The position numbers and the translations under genes are program-made. A stretch of DNA of 64,000 nt from Malurus cyaneus samueli. Its lineage: Eukaryota > Chordata > Aves > Passeriformes > Maluridae. The notes beneath the pieces were generated by a model. The model saw only the letters and a program-made list of their open reading frames with translations. It ran no database searches and was not told the DNA's origin. Position 1 is the first letter of the stretch. Every line of letters starts with the position of its first letter. The stretch lies in NCBI GenBank assembly GCA_009741485.1, contig CM019219.1, positions 30,933,200 through 30,997,199 of the forward strand. Reading direction: 5' to 3'. This document shows positions 1 to 9,560 of the stretch, one piece after another.

Positions 1-61
1 AGATTGTCAGCAGTTGCAAGTTGCCTGTTGCTGTGCCATGTCACTAACTGTCCCCACTCAG

Positions 62-3000
62 CGCGTGGCTGTCGGGGTACGAGAGCCCGGTGGTGTCCCG
101 CATCAACACCAGGATCCAGGACCTGACAGGGCTGGATGTCTCCACTGCAGAGGAGCTGCAGGTAAGAGGCAGCAGGGATTTGGTGCTGATGTCAGGCAGC
201 ATTTCAGCACCTCACTGGGGATGGTTTGTGCTCGCTCAGCACAAACAAACTCATCTATTTACAGAGGTGTCTGCAGAGCAGCTTCCAGTGGGAAATGGCT
301 TTCTGGGGCTGGAAGGAAATAGTGATCACAGCCAGAGTTCTAGTTTAATTCCTTTTTTATATAGACAAATAAACTGTGTTTCATGGCTGCAGGGTCAAAC
401 TTTGCTTCTGTTGGAGATGGTTAAAAGGTTAGCCTGACTTGTGCTCAAGGAAGGCCACCAGTGTGCCTGGTGTCCCTGGGCTTTGGGAAACATTGGCTGT
501 GTGTGTGTAACTTGAGGAAATGGTGATTTAGGAGTGCTTTTGTTTATATGTTTGAGGCCTTTATGTGAGCAGCTGCTTCCCTGACTGTGAGCAGAGTGTG
601 AGTACCTAGAAAGCAGGACACCCACAAAGTGGTTCAGAAACCTTCTCTGTCAAGGTTCTTGGTGATAAAAGGGCCAAGGAATCTGGTTAAAAATTGAGGT
701 TATTTTTTTATAACCCATTGGCAAGAAGAACAGGGAATCCACTTCATTGACACAGTCAAATTTAGGTCAAAAAGTGGTTTAAATCTGATGGCAGCATGAC
801 AGGTTTTGAAGACAACAGAGGCTGAAAAGTTTTCTGTAGAAGCAAAACACTTTTCTGCCCAGGGAAGTACCAGATTCCTTACCTGGAGCTGCTGCATCCT
901 GCATTTCCAGCCTTGGATGTGCTCCTGTAGCTGACAGAGGCTTGACATATCCTGGGGCTTGGTGTTGAAATGTCATCTGTGCAGAGGTTGTAGCTGATTT
1001 AGTCAAACTCTTGCCTGGATAAATATGGATTTACTAGATCCTGTGCTTCTCCTTCCACTGTAGGTAGCCAACTACGGCGTAGGAGGCCAGTATGAGCCTC
1101 ATTTTGATTTTGGAAGGGTAAGTCCTGTTTTATCTTCACCTCTTTCTTCTTCACAAGCGCTGTGTTTCTCTTTTTCAGGTGGCAAATTATGGAGTGGGAG
1201 GACAGTATGAGCCCCACTTTGACTTTGCACGGGCAAGTAAAGAGCTGGAGGAGAGAGAGACCTGGTGAAGCCTGGGCCTCTGGCTGGGCACACTCTCTGT
1301 TCTTCAATGTGTATTAAATTTTGTAGCTCTTCCACTTTCCTAATCCATGTCCGTGAACAAAGCCCTCTAAACCACCAGCTGAACCTGTGGAGGTTGTCAC
1401 CTGGGAGAGATGAATGCCAGCAGTCTCCTGAAAACTGAAAAATTCTTATCTCACCACCCTTAATTTCTTTGATTTAAATTCCCCACTTGTTCCTATTCCT
1501 GCTTAAATTGCAGACTGCTGGAATTCAGTTGGTTATTTACTGGGCATAATTCTGTGTGGTTTAACCCCTTCAGATTAACCTTAACCCTGCCAATCCCAGC
1601 ACCAACTCTGAATCAGGAGCTCTGCTCTGCAAGCACCTGCTTCAAGGCATTGCAACTAATTAATGCATTTTGTTTGCAAACCTTGGGGTTGCTTCCTGGA
1701 GCAACCATTGCTGGAATTTTAGTGCACACAAACTGTGGTCACAGGGGGTGGGCTTTAACAGAGATGTGACAGAATCAAAATTCATCTAAATAGGGTTAAT
1801 TCTTGTAAATCAAGTGCTGAACACTTCTTAGTTGTGCCTGGTTTGTCACTGAGGCTTCCTCCCTGCTTCCCTGCTGGAATCCAGAGTGGAGTGTGGCAGG
1901 GAGGTGACCCAGCTGACCCTGGGCCTGAGAGCTGCCCTGGCTGCTGCCAAGGACAAGGGGAATGAGTGTAATTAAATAATTCAGTTTGCTGTGAGGAGGA
2001 TTTATAGACTCAGCCTCAGGCAGCACAGTTGTTCTTAGCCATTAGAAATCTGGGCTTAATGCCCTCCCTCTCTCCTACAGAATCTCAAAGTGCCTGGTTT
2101 ACTTAAATTACTTAAATTAATAGATCCAGTTCTATTGCATTCTCCCCTCCTTCCAGATCGAGGGGTTTTGGATGAATTCTTGTGCATGAGTCTGTCTGTG
2201 CTGCTGGCTCAGCAGCTGTGGGCCACTGGCTGCTCTGAGCAACCAAAAAGAAATGCTGATGGAATCTGCCTGCTTTTGTTCACAGAAAGATGAGCCAGAT
2301 GCTTTTAAGGAATTGGGAACAGGCAACAGAATTGCTACTTGGTTGTTTTATGTAAGTGATAAATTTCTGCCATCTGTCACTGTATTCTGTACCACTGAAT
2401 GGTTTAATTCTGCTTTTTTTGGATCTGTGTTTTATTGAAGGGACTTGCAAGTCAAGCAGCCACTAACTTTGGGGTCATACATACAGGGTGTCTTCTTACC
2501 CAGACTTTGTGATTCTTCCATGTGTCTTAAGAAGGATTTTCCTCCAAATTTGAGCATTAGCTTAATTTATTTGCCTGCCCGTTTATTTTTGTATCTGCAT
2601 CAGCGTTTACAGCATGATCACTGCCTTAACACTCGAGTGGGAGAGACAAGGCAGGGACTGCACTGGGAACAGAGTGGGTTTGGCCTTTTTAAGGGATTTA
2701 AGTGGAAATTAAACTTCCATTTTACTGAAATGAGAGGTTTTATCAGCCTGAACTGACCCGTGCTTCCCCACCTGTTCAGATGAGCGACGTGTCAGCAGGG
2801 GGAGCCACGGTCTTCCCTGAAGTGGGAGCCAGCGTTTGGCCGAGAAAGGTGAGTGGGATGGATCCAGCACTTAAAACCCCTCCTTCCACACCTACTCAAA
2901 CATAACAGGTCCCAAAAAGAGCTTTCAAGTGAACCTGTAAAATCAGGAAAATCACAGCATTCGTTCATGGCAGCACAGAGGTGCTTACAGTTAAGTGCAG

Positions 3001-4136
3001 TGATGGAATTGTGCTGGTGATTCCAAAGGTCCCAACATTCCATGTGTTGAGCTGGAGTTGTTTTGGACTTCACCACTTCTAATGCACAGACTGCAAACCA
3101 TTAAATCAATCTACCCATCTGCATATTTCCAAGATGTGCTTTTGAGTCTTGAGGTGGCTGTAGGCAATTCTCCCTGGAAGGGTGTGTTCTTGTTAGTTTT
3201 TTTCCCCTCAAATAACATTTGTCATTGCTGGCCTGCTGCTCATCTTTAGTAAATAACCTTGGCTTAAACTGGTCAGGAGTTGGTTAAATGGAACTGGTTT
3301 AGGATTTTAGAAGAAATTAAGAGCCAAGTATTCAGACACACAGTAGGTCAAAGGAAGCAAATGTTAGAATATGAAAAAGCCTTCAGTTTCAAAGGAGAAT
3401 GTGAAACCCAAAGGCTGTCCCTGAGTCAGTGAAGGTGTGCACTGTGCAGAGCCAAGGGCTCAGTGTCCCCTGTCATTCCAGGGAACTGCTGTGTTCTGGT
3501 ACAATCTCTTCCCGAGCGGAGAAGGCGATTACAGCACGCGGCACGCGGCCTGCCCAGTGCTAGTGGGAAATAAATGGGGTGAGTACCTGCCTCTGGCCAA
3601 CTCTGGGCTGGGCTGGGGGCTTGGCTGGGCTTTCTTTTTCGTCTGAACTTCAGAAATTAAATTCTTAACACAGAAATCTATTTTAATATACTTTACCTCA
3701 TCTCTATATGTTAAATATATTTTATATAGTAGCATACTTCATTACATGTATAAAGCAAATGTGATACTATATTCACTTTAAGAGTATTCTTGTAGCTTTT
3801 CAGCCTTACTAGAAGGGTTTTTTTTGTCAGTTGGTTGAATTGTTTTCTTGTTAAGGTTTTTATTAGACCAACTTCACCCATTTGTGCACAGCAGTGGGGT
3901 TGGAATGAGATGGACTTTTAAGGCCCCTTCCAGCCCAAACCACTGTATGATTCTGTGAGAATTCTTTAGGAAATTAAGCACAGGATTAGCTTAACTGGCC
4001 TAGAGCCTCTTTAGGTTCAGTAGAGAGGAGCAGAGCAGTGATGCAGTCCCTTTGTGTCTTTGCAGTATCCAACAAATGGCTCCACGAGCGGGGACAGGAG
4101 TTCCGGCGGCCGTGCACGTTATCAGAGCTGGACTGA
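62..4136 (+). CDS. P4HA1: Prolyl 4-hydroxylase subunit alpha-1, 3' half of the gene (partial)
   Basis: Catalytic subunit of collagen prolyl 4-hydroxylase, an ER-lumen Fe(II)/2-oxoglutarate dioxygenase that hydroxylates proline in X-Pro-Gly repeats; it works as an alpha2beta2 tetramer with protein disulfide isomerase (P4HB). Exons seen: 62-161, 1064-1117 or 1179-1232 (alternatives), 2286-2351, 2780-2848, 3482-3578, 4066-4136 (TGA at 4134-4136). Phases are 0 at each internal junction up to 3578|4066, where a Val codon is split 1+2. The double-stranded beta-helix core is complete: the HxD iron ligands are in PHFDF, the distal iron His is in STRHAAC, and the 2-oxoglutarate Lys is in LVGNKW. The protein ends TLSELD. 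The N-terminal dimerisation and peptide-binding domains lie to the left of the window. The assignment to P4HA1 rather than P4HA2 rests on the near-identical C-terminus and on the neighbours PLA2G12B, OIT3 and MCU. Confidence 0.97.
1064..1117 (+). CDS. P4HA1: P4HA1 alternative exon, upstream copy (9a)
   Basis: 54-bp phase 0-0 exon encoding 18 residues, VANYGVGG...HFDFGR, which include the HxD iron-binding motif. It has an AG acceptor (ctgtag) and a strong GTAAGT donor at 1118. It is the upstream member of a duplicated exon pair; the two are known in vertebrates to be spliced mutually exclusively. It differs from the downstream copy in 12 of 54 bases but in only one amino acid (Gly here, Ala in 9b, two residues after the iron Asp). 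Confidence 0.93.
1179..1232 (+). CDS. P4HA1: P4HA1 alternative exon, downstream copy (9b), with GC donor
   Basis: 54-bp phase 0-0 exon encoding VANYGVGG...HFDFAR. The acceptor is tttttcag. The only in-frame donor is GCAAGT at 1233-1238 (CGG|GCAAGTAA), a GC-AG intron. A GT (GTAAAG) exists 4 bases downstream but would shift the frame. Only 61 bases (1118-1178) separate this exon from 9a. Confidence 0.92.
3482..4136 (+). CDS. P4HA1: P4HA1 last two coding exons
   Basis: Exon 3482-3578 carries the distal iron-binding His and the 2-oxoglutarate-binding Lys (RHAAC...GNKW). Exon 4066-4136 encodes the C-terminal SNKWLHERGQEFRRP...SELD and the stop. The intron between them holds a plus-strand CR1 tail at about 3891-3959. 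Both donors are GTGAGT. This region is almost invariant in P4HA1 orthologues. Confidence 0.95.
3891..3959 (+). mobile_element. CR1 LINE 3'-end fragment
   Basis: The CR1 3' tail reads in the plus orientation: a GGAATGAGATGG-type stretch, then CCCCTTCCAGCCCAAACC and the terminal ATGATTCTGTGAG. It lies in the last intron of P4HA1. It is short and 5'-truncated, as is usual for avian CR1. Confidence 0.85.
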
Positions 4137-5663
4137 CACAGCCTCACCCCCTCCCGGCTGCCACAGGCACCTCCTGCAGTTTACAACTGACTAACAACAC
4201 ACAAACAAACACTCCACTACAGATTCAGTCCCTGCCTCGCCCCTGTGCAGCTGTGGACAGGACAAATGTGCTTTTGGTTCCCTCCAAATCCCCCCGAGGT
4301 TTTACCAACAGAAAGTGTCGAGGTTGACGAGTTTTACTGAAAAAAAAAAAAATAAGGACAAAATACAGATGAGGGCCACAACTTACAGCGGTGTTGTGTG
4401 TGGTGTTCTTGTCACCCATCATCCCTCTGTCAGTGTGGGTTGTGTGCAGTCCTCCTCACAGCTGGGTGATTCCCTGGGAGGGCTCCCTTCTAAGGAATGC
4501 TGAATTACACCCATTCCTACTCCTCAACTCTCAGACACTCAGCTCCTTGCTTTCCTAGAGTGCCTGACCACTGCAGGCATGCTTTGTTTGTCTCTGGAAA
4601 ACAGGTTATTACCATGCTTTAGCCTTGTTTTCCACTTCCACAAAAGCCCCACATTTTAAACTTGTCTTCCTTCTGAGGCTCTGTGGAGATTTTTGGCTCT
4701 TCATGTTGGCCACATGAGCCAGCAGTTCCACAGGCAGAGCCAAGCTGCTTGCACTGTGTCAGAGCAGCAGCCTCCCTCCATCTTCCCCCCACTTCTGCAA
4801 AGTTTGTCCACACCAACAAATGCTGCTTTTGTTCTGTCCTGGCAGCCAGCTCTTCCCTCTGCTCCTCGGGCAACGGGCATGGGGATGTTTCCATCTTCAT
4901 TAATCAAAATTGTCATGCCTTAGGATGCTGGAATTTCAAATTGGTTCTGACACTTCAGGTGCTGAGGTAACACAAGTCCTCACAGAAGGCTCCCAACCCT
5001 CGTCCTCCTCCCAGCTCTTGAGGTTTCAGGAGAAACTCTCAGCCTATTTATAGTCCTGAACCTTTTTTAGATACAGGCTCACTTTCCTGAACCCTTTTGC
5101 TTCCACAGCAGGATTTTTAGTAAAATACTCCATTATCTCACTAGCATGAGGACAAAAATCAAAGGGAGCTGCACCTGCCTCTGTCTAAACAGTCCAATTT
5201 TCTGGATGATGATGATTTTACTGATTTAGGGGTCAAGCCTGAAGTCTTTACCAAGGGAAAAATTCCAATTTTGGTTAATTGGATTTTCTGCCTCAATAAA
5301 ACCTTGACAATTGAGCCAAAACATAGACAAAACCAATTGTTAAATGTGCTAGAAATACCTCTGGAATACTGGGAATGCAGTTCAAGGTACTATAGTTGGA
5401 GGAACTGCAGACTTTCAGAAGACACTTTAAAAAAGTCTTTGCTGGAAAATAGATTGTTACATTTCTACTGAGCCTGGTAGCAACGGGACCCACAGAACTG
5501 TCCATCCGTAGCCCTGTACCTTCCCCAATTTTGCCTGGTTTTTGGCAGCTGGAAAACAAACTCCCTCCATAACTTGAGAACACTGAGTCTGCACCGTCCC
5601 TCCTTACATCTGTGCTGCTCCTTTCCTGAGAGCAGGAGTTGATCTAAATAAATTCACCCCAGA

Positions 5664-6478
5664 NNNNNNNNNNNNNNNNNNNNNNNNNNNNNNNNNNNNN
5701 NNNNNNNNNNNNNNNNNNNNNNNNNNNNNNNNNNNNNNNNNNNNNNNNNNNNNNNNNNNNNNNNNNNNNNNNNNNNNNNNNNNNNNNNNNNNNNNNNNNN
5801 NNNNNNNNNNNNNNNNNNNNNNNNNNNNNNNNNNNNNNNNNNNNNNNNNNNNNNNNNNNNNNNNNNNNNNNNNNNNNNNNNNNNNNNNNNNNNNNNNNNN
5901 NNNNNNNNNNNNNNNNNNNNNNNNNNNNNNNNNNNNNNNNNNNNNNNNNNNNNNNNNNNNNNNNNNNNNNNNNNNNNNNNNNNNNNNNNNNNNNNNNNNN
6001 NNNNNNNNNNNNNNNNNNNNNNNNNNNNNNNNNNNNNNNNNNNNNNNNNNNNNNNNNNNNNNNNNNNNNNNNNNNNNNNNNNNNNNNNNNNNNNNNNNNN
6101 NNNNNNNNNNNNNNNNNNNNNNNNNNNNNNNNNNNNNNNNNNNNNNNNNNNNNNNNNNNNNNNNNNNNNNNNNNNNNNNNNNNNNNNNNNNNNNNNNNNN
6201 NNNNNNNNNNNNNNNNNNNNNNNNNNNNNNNNNNNNNNNNNNNNNNNNNNNNNNNNNNNNNNNNNNNNNNNNNNNNNNNNNNNNNNNNNNNNNNNNNNNN
6301 NNNNNNNNNNNNNNNNNNNNNNNNNNNNNNNNNNNNNNNNNNNNNNNNNNNNNNNNNNNNNNNNNNNNNNNNNNNNNNNNNNNNNNNNNNNNNNNNNNNN
6401 NNNNNNNNNNNNNNNNNNNNNNNNNNNNNNNNNNNNNNNNNNNNNNNNNNNNNNNNNNNNNNNNNNNNNNNNNNNNNN
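5664..6478. other. Assembly gap of 815 N
   Basis: A run of 815 undetermined bases inside the probable P4HA1 3'UTR. Apparent long minus-strand reading frames across it are artefacts. Confidence 1.
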
Positions 6479-7364
6479 AACCCCAATCCCATAACAGTTG
6501 TGCCTACCACAATTTTCTCCCTTTTTCATCCATCTCTGTTCCCATCCATGGTTCTCTTTTTTTCCCATCTCTTTTAGTTTCTTAAGCTCCAAAAAGGTGG
6601 CCATGGCTGCAGGTAGCTGCCACCACTTCCCTGCCAGTAAAAATGTCCAAGGAACGGTGTGGTGGTGGGAACCTTGCCTTTGGGGCATCTATAAATGCTT
6701 GCAGGGAAGCCAATCCTACCTAGGACAGAAGCACAAAACAAAATCCCTGTATTGCCACGTGAGCATATGTGGAAAACAGCTGGATTTATTCTTACTCTCC
6801 CCTCTCTGTTCAACAATCACCAGAGGATGAATGAAAAGCTGCAGTTGGGGAATTGTGCTCAGCAGTTCCTCACCTCAATACCTGTGAGTACTTCCAGTGT
6901 TGAACAACATCAGTGCTGGGGGAGCACAAATGTTCTGGTGCACGACTTTTTAAAGCCGTCAGCCACTCAGATAATTCTTCAGGAAGGAATTTTCTATTTT
7001 TGATGGTAGAAAATTTCACTTGGTTTAAGGAAAAAAAAAAAAATCCCTCAAAATTACACCTCTCTGCTGAGGCATGTCAGGAATGTTCCAGATTATGACG
7101 AAAAGGTCAGTTTAGATGTTTAAGCTGCAGACAAGCCCTGTTTTTTCTCCCTCTACTGCAGTGGTGTCCATGCATCCAATGCTGACTGTGGAAGGGATTA
7201 CATTGGTGCTGCTGCTTCTGCCTTACCCCCTCATTTCTCAAAGGGCTTCTGGATCCCCTGTGTGGCTCCTGTGTGAATCTAGTTTTGTATTAAACATGAT
7301 GGAAAACTGTTTGGGCTCACAGTGACTGACAACTGAGAAACTGCCTTACTGTTACATTTTTTGT

Positions 7365-7370
7365 AATAAA
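7365..7370 (+). terminator. P4HA1: Candidate distal poly(A) signal of P4HA1
   Basis: Canonical AATAAA preceded by a T-run and followed by T- and A-rich sequence. It is the last such signal before the intergenic CR1. An alternative proximal signal lies at 5295-5300. Confidence 0.55.
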
Positions 7371-8389
7371 ATTTTTAATGTTTAAAAAGAAATGAACAGG
7401 CTTAAAATAAAAGCCACTGCCATTAGCAGTGAGAAATCCTCCACATCCCACTCTCCTCGTATGTGGCTGCTGTAAAAATCTGATCACACATTTTTATCAT
7501 CATTTGGGGAAGTCGAGCTCCTCTGTTTGCATTCACCATCTCGGTGGAAGGTGCAGGAGCTGCTCCTACCCCAAATTCCCGTTCAACACTGAACTTTGGG
7601 AACACACAGCACTAAAGGACTGCAAAAGGGGAGGGCAGATAATGCTGGGCTGAAAGCACAGTCAGCTGCTGAGGGTCCCTTTTCCAGGGGTGACAAATCT
7701 GTTTTCTGAAGCCAGAAGGTCAAACAGCTCCTTCTCCTGGGATGGTTCTCGGGAGGGGAAGAAAGCACCTGAGACATCACAACACGGCACAATTCAAAAA
7801 ACTCACGGACAGGAAGGTCAGGCTGGCATCTTCCAGAACCAGAACCTCTGGGGTTTGTACACCACAGCTACTCCTGGGCTTCACCCTGCAGAACAGAGCT
7901 CGTGCTTAGTTCTGGTCATGAGGAACCTGCAGAAAGCACAGGAGGGGCTGGTGAGAGGCCTTGGTCCTTTTCCTGTGGAACAGAGCTGTGTGCTGCCAAT
8001 GGAGCACTGCGCTTGCAGGGAAGGCTCTGCCCCTGTGCTCACACATCTGGAAATCAGCCCCAAGTGCACCAGCACTGTTTGATTTTGGAAAGGTGACTGG
8101 GTTCTATCCTCAGCCACCCCCTGCTGCTGAGCTGCTCCCCTGCCCCTGGCAAGATGAGCTTTGGAAGGAGGAAAGGGCTCTGGATCAGCCCTGTCCTACC
8201 CCAACCAGTGACTTCCTGAATCCCGGGGGCTCTCCTGGCACAGCTGCACTTAAACGGTGACCATGGGGGATCAGCACCATGGGAAGAGCCCAGAAAGGGT
8301 AAGGACCACAGCAGCTGCAGCTGAAAAGGCAGGAGACGGTCAGGGATAGGGAAAAAGGCCTGTGAACATCACAGGGCAGGGTAACATCA

Positions 8390-8910
8390 CAGGATCACAG
8401 AATCCCAGAATGGTCTGGGTTGAAAGAGACCTTGAAGGCCATTCAAATCCACCCCCTGCCATGAGCAGGGACACCTCCCACTGTCCCAGGCTGCTCCCAG
8501 CCCCAATGTCCAGCCTGGCCTTGGGCACTGCCAGGGATCCAGGGGCAGCCACAGCTTCTCTGGGCACCCTGTGCCACGGCCTGTACCCTCACAATATAGA
8601 ATTTCTTACCAATATCCCATCTAACCCTTCCCTCTGGCAGTTTGAAGCCCTTATCCTGTCATCCAGGCCCTTGTCCAGAGTCCCTCTCCAGCTCTCTTGG
8701 AGGCCCTTTACGCATTGGAAGGGGCTCCAGGTTCTCTGCAGAGTTTTTTCTAAGCTGAACAACCCCAACTCTGCCAACATTACCTCCCAGCAGAGCTGCT
8801 CCATCCCTCTGACCATCCTGGTGCCTCCTCTGGGCTCTCTCCAGCAGCTCCAGGTCCCTCCTGTGCTGGGTACAGGGGCAGCTCTGCAGTGGGGTCTCAC
8901 CTGAGCAGGG
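8390..8910 (-). mobile_element. CR1 LINE fragment, about 520 bp
   Basis: Reverse-complemented CR1 3' region. It begins at the 3' terminus (cacaggatcacagaatccc, then GGTCTGGGTTGAAAGAGACC) and runs through the typical CR1 sections (GCCACAGCTTCTCTGGGCACC; CTGTGCTGGGTACAGGGGC). The 5' end is truncated. It is the longest CR1 piece in the window. Plus-strand reading frames of 100-180 codons over it are chance. Confidence 0.92.
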
Positions 8911-9089
8911 CGCAAGGCAGAACCTTCCTCCTACGGCTGGGGGAAGCTCGAGGGAGGCTCCTGGAGAGACAGGACCAGCCCACACACGTGAGCCCCCAGG
9001 AGGGAGGGGGTCTTGAACCACCCCCACCCACCCTCCCGCAGCTGCTGGACTCTGCCCCGGCTCGGAGGGACTCGGCTATTTCATCACTG

Positions 9090-9560
9090 TTCCCATGATC
9101 AGTGACTCATTTGGCTCCCACGCCGCGCTTTGAAGCTGCCGTGGGTCACCCACTAACCTGACCCACAGCTGCCCTTCCCCCTGTAAGCACCGAGCAGCCA
9201 CTCCCAAAGCCGCTGCCAGAGCTCAGTCCCTCGATCCCCAGCAGAACGGCACGGGAAGGATCCTGGCACAGCACGGCCTATGGAGTGTGCTGGGAGGAGG
9301 AATGCAGCACAGGAGCTGGAGCTTGGCGCCCGATGTGGAGCCGAGAGGGTTTTTCCAGCTCCATCCTCATTCCCAGAGGCGCGGGGGATGGGTGGAATCA
9401 CCTCTCCCTCCTGGATTCACCCTCCCTCCCGATGCAGGAGCGCTGCCAAGAGGCTGACAGTGTCCCTGGGAATGTGTGACTCACCCGCGCCCCGGGCCGC
9501 TCTATATTTGAGCATTACGGAGGCAGAAATGAACGCACCGAGGCAGGAGCTGCCGATCCC
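9090..9560 (+). promoter_or_regulatory. GC-rich candidate regulatory block
   Basis: A perfect TGACTCA (AP-1/NF-E2 type) lies at 9103-9109 and another at 9477-9483. The inverted repeat GTGGGTCA / TGACCCAC (9141-9148, 9159-9166, spacer 10) contains nuclear-receptor-like half-sites. A CTATATTT TATA-like box at 9502-9509 lies 20 bases past the second AP-1 site, downstream of a GC-rich stretch. Motif content suggests an enhancer or an unannotated promoter; there is no direct evidence of activity. Confidence 0.3.

Larger units (their letters stand above)
4137..7385 (+). other. P4HA1: P4HA1 3' untranslated region (probable), with assembly gap
   Basis: Non-coding sequence after the P4HA1 stop. It has an A-run at about 4340-4351, an AATAAA at 5295-5300, and a well-formed AATAAA at 7365-7370 inside a T/A-rich context (TTTTTTGTAATAAAATTTTT) that looks like a genuine 3' end. 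The true length is uncertain because bases 5664-6478 are unknown and either signal could be used. Confidence 0.6.

Noticed and set aside
5644..6688. Two minus-strand frames of about 290-340 codons
   Set aside because: They are almost entirely the 815-N gap.
8362..9027. Long frames on both strands around 8.4-9.0 kb
   Set aside because: They lie on the CR1 fragment and read its non-coding 3' region.
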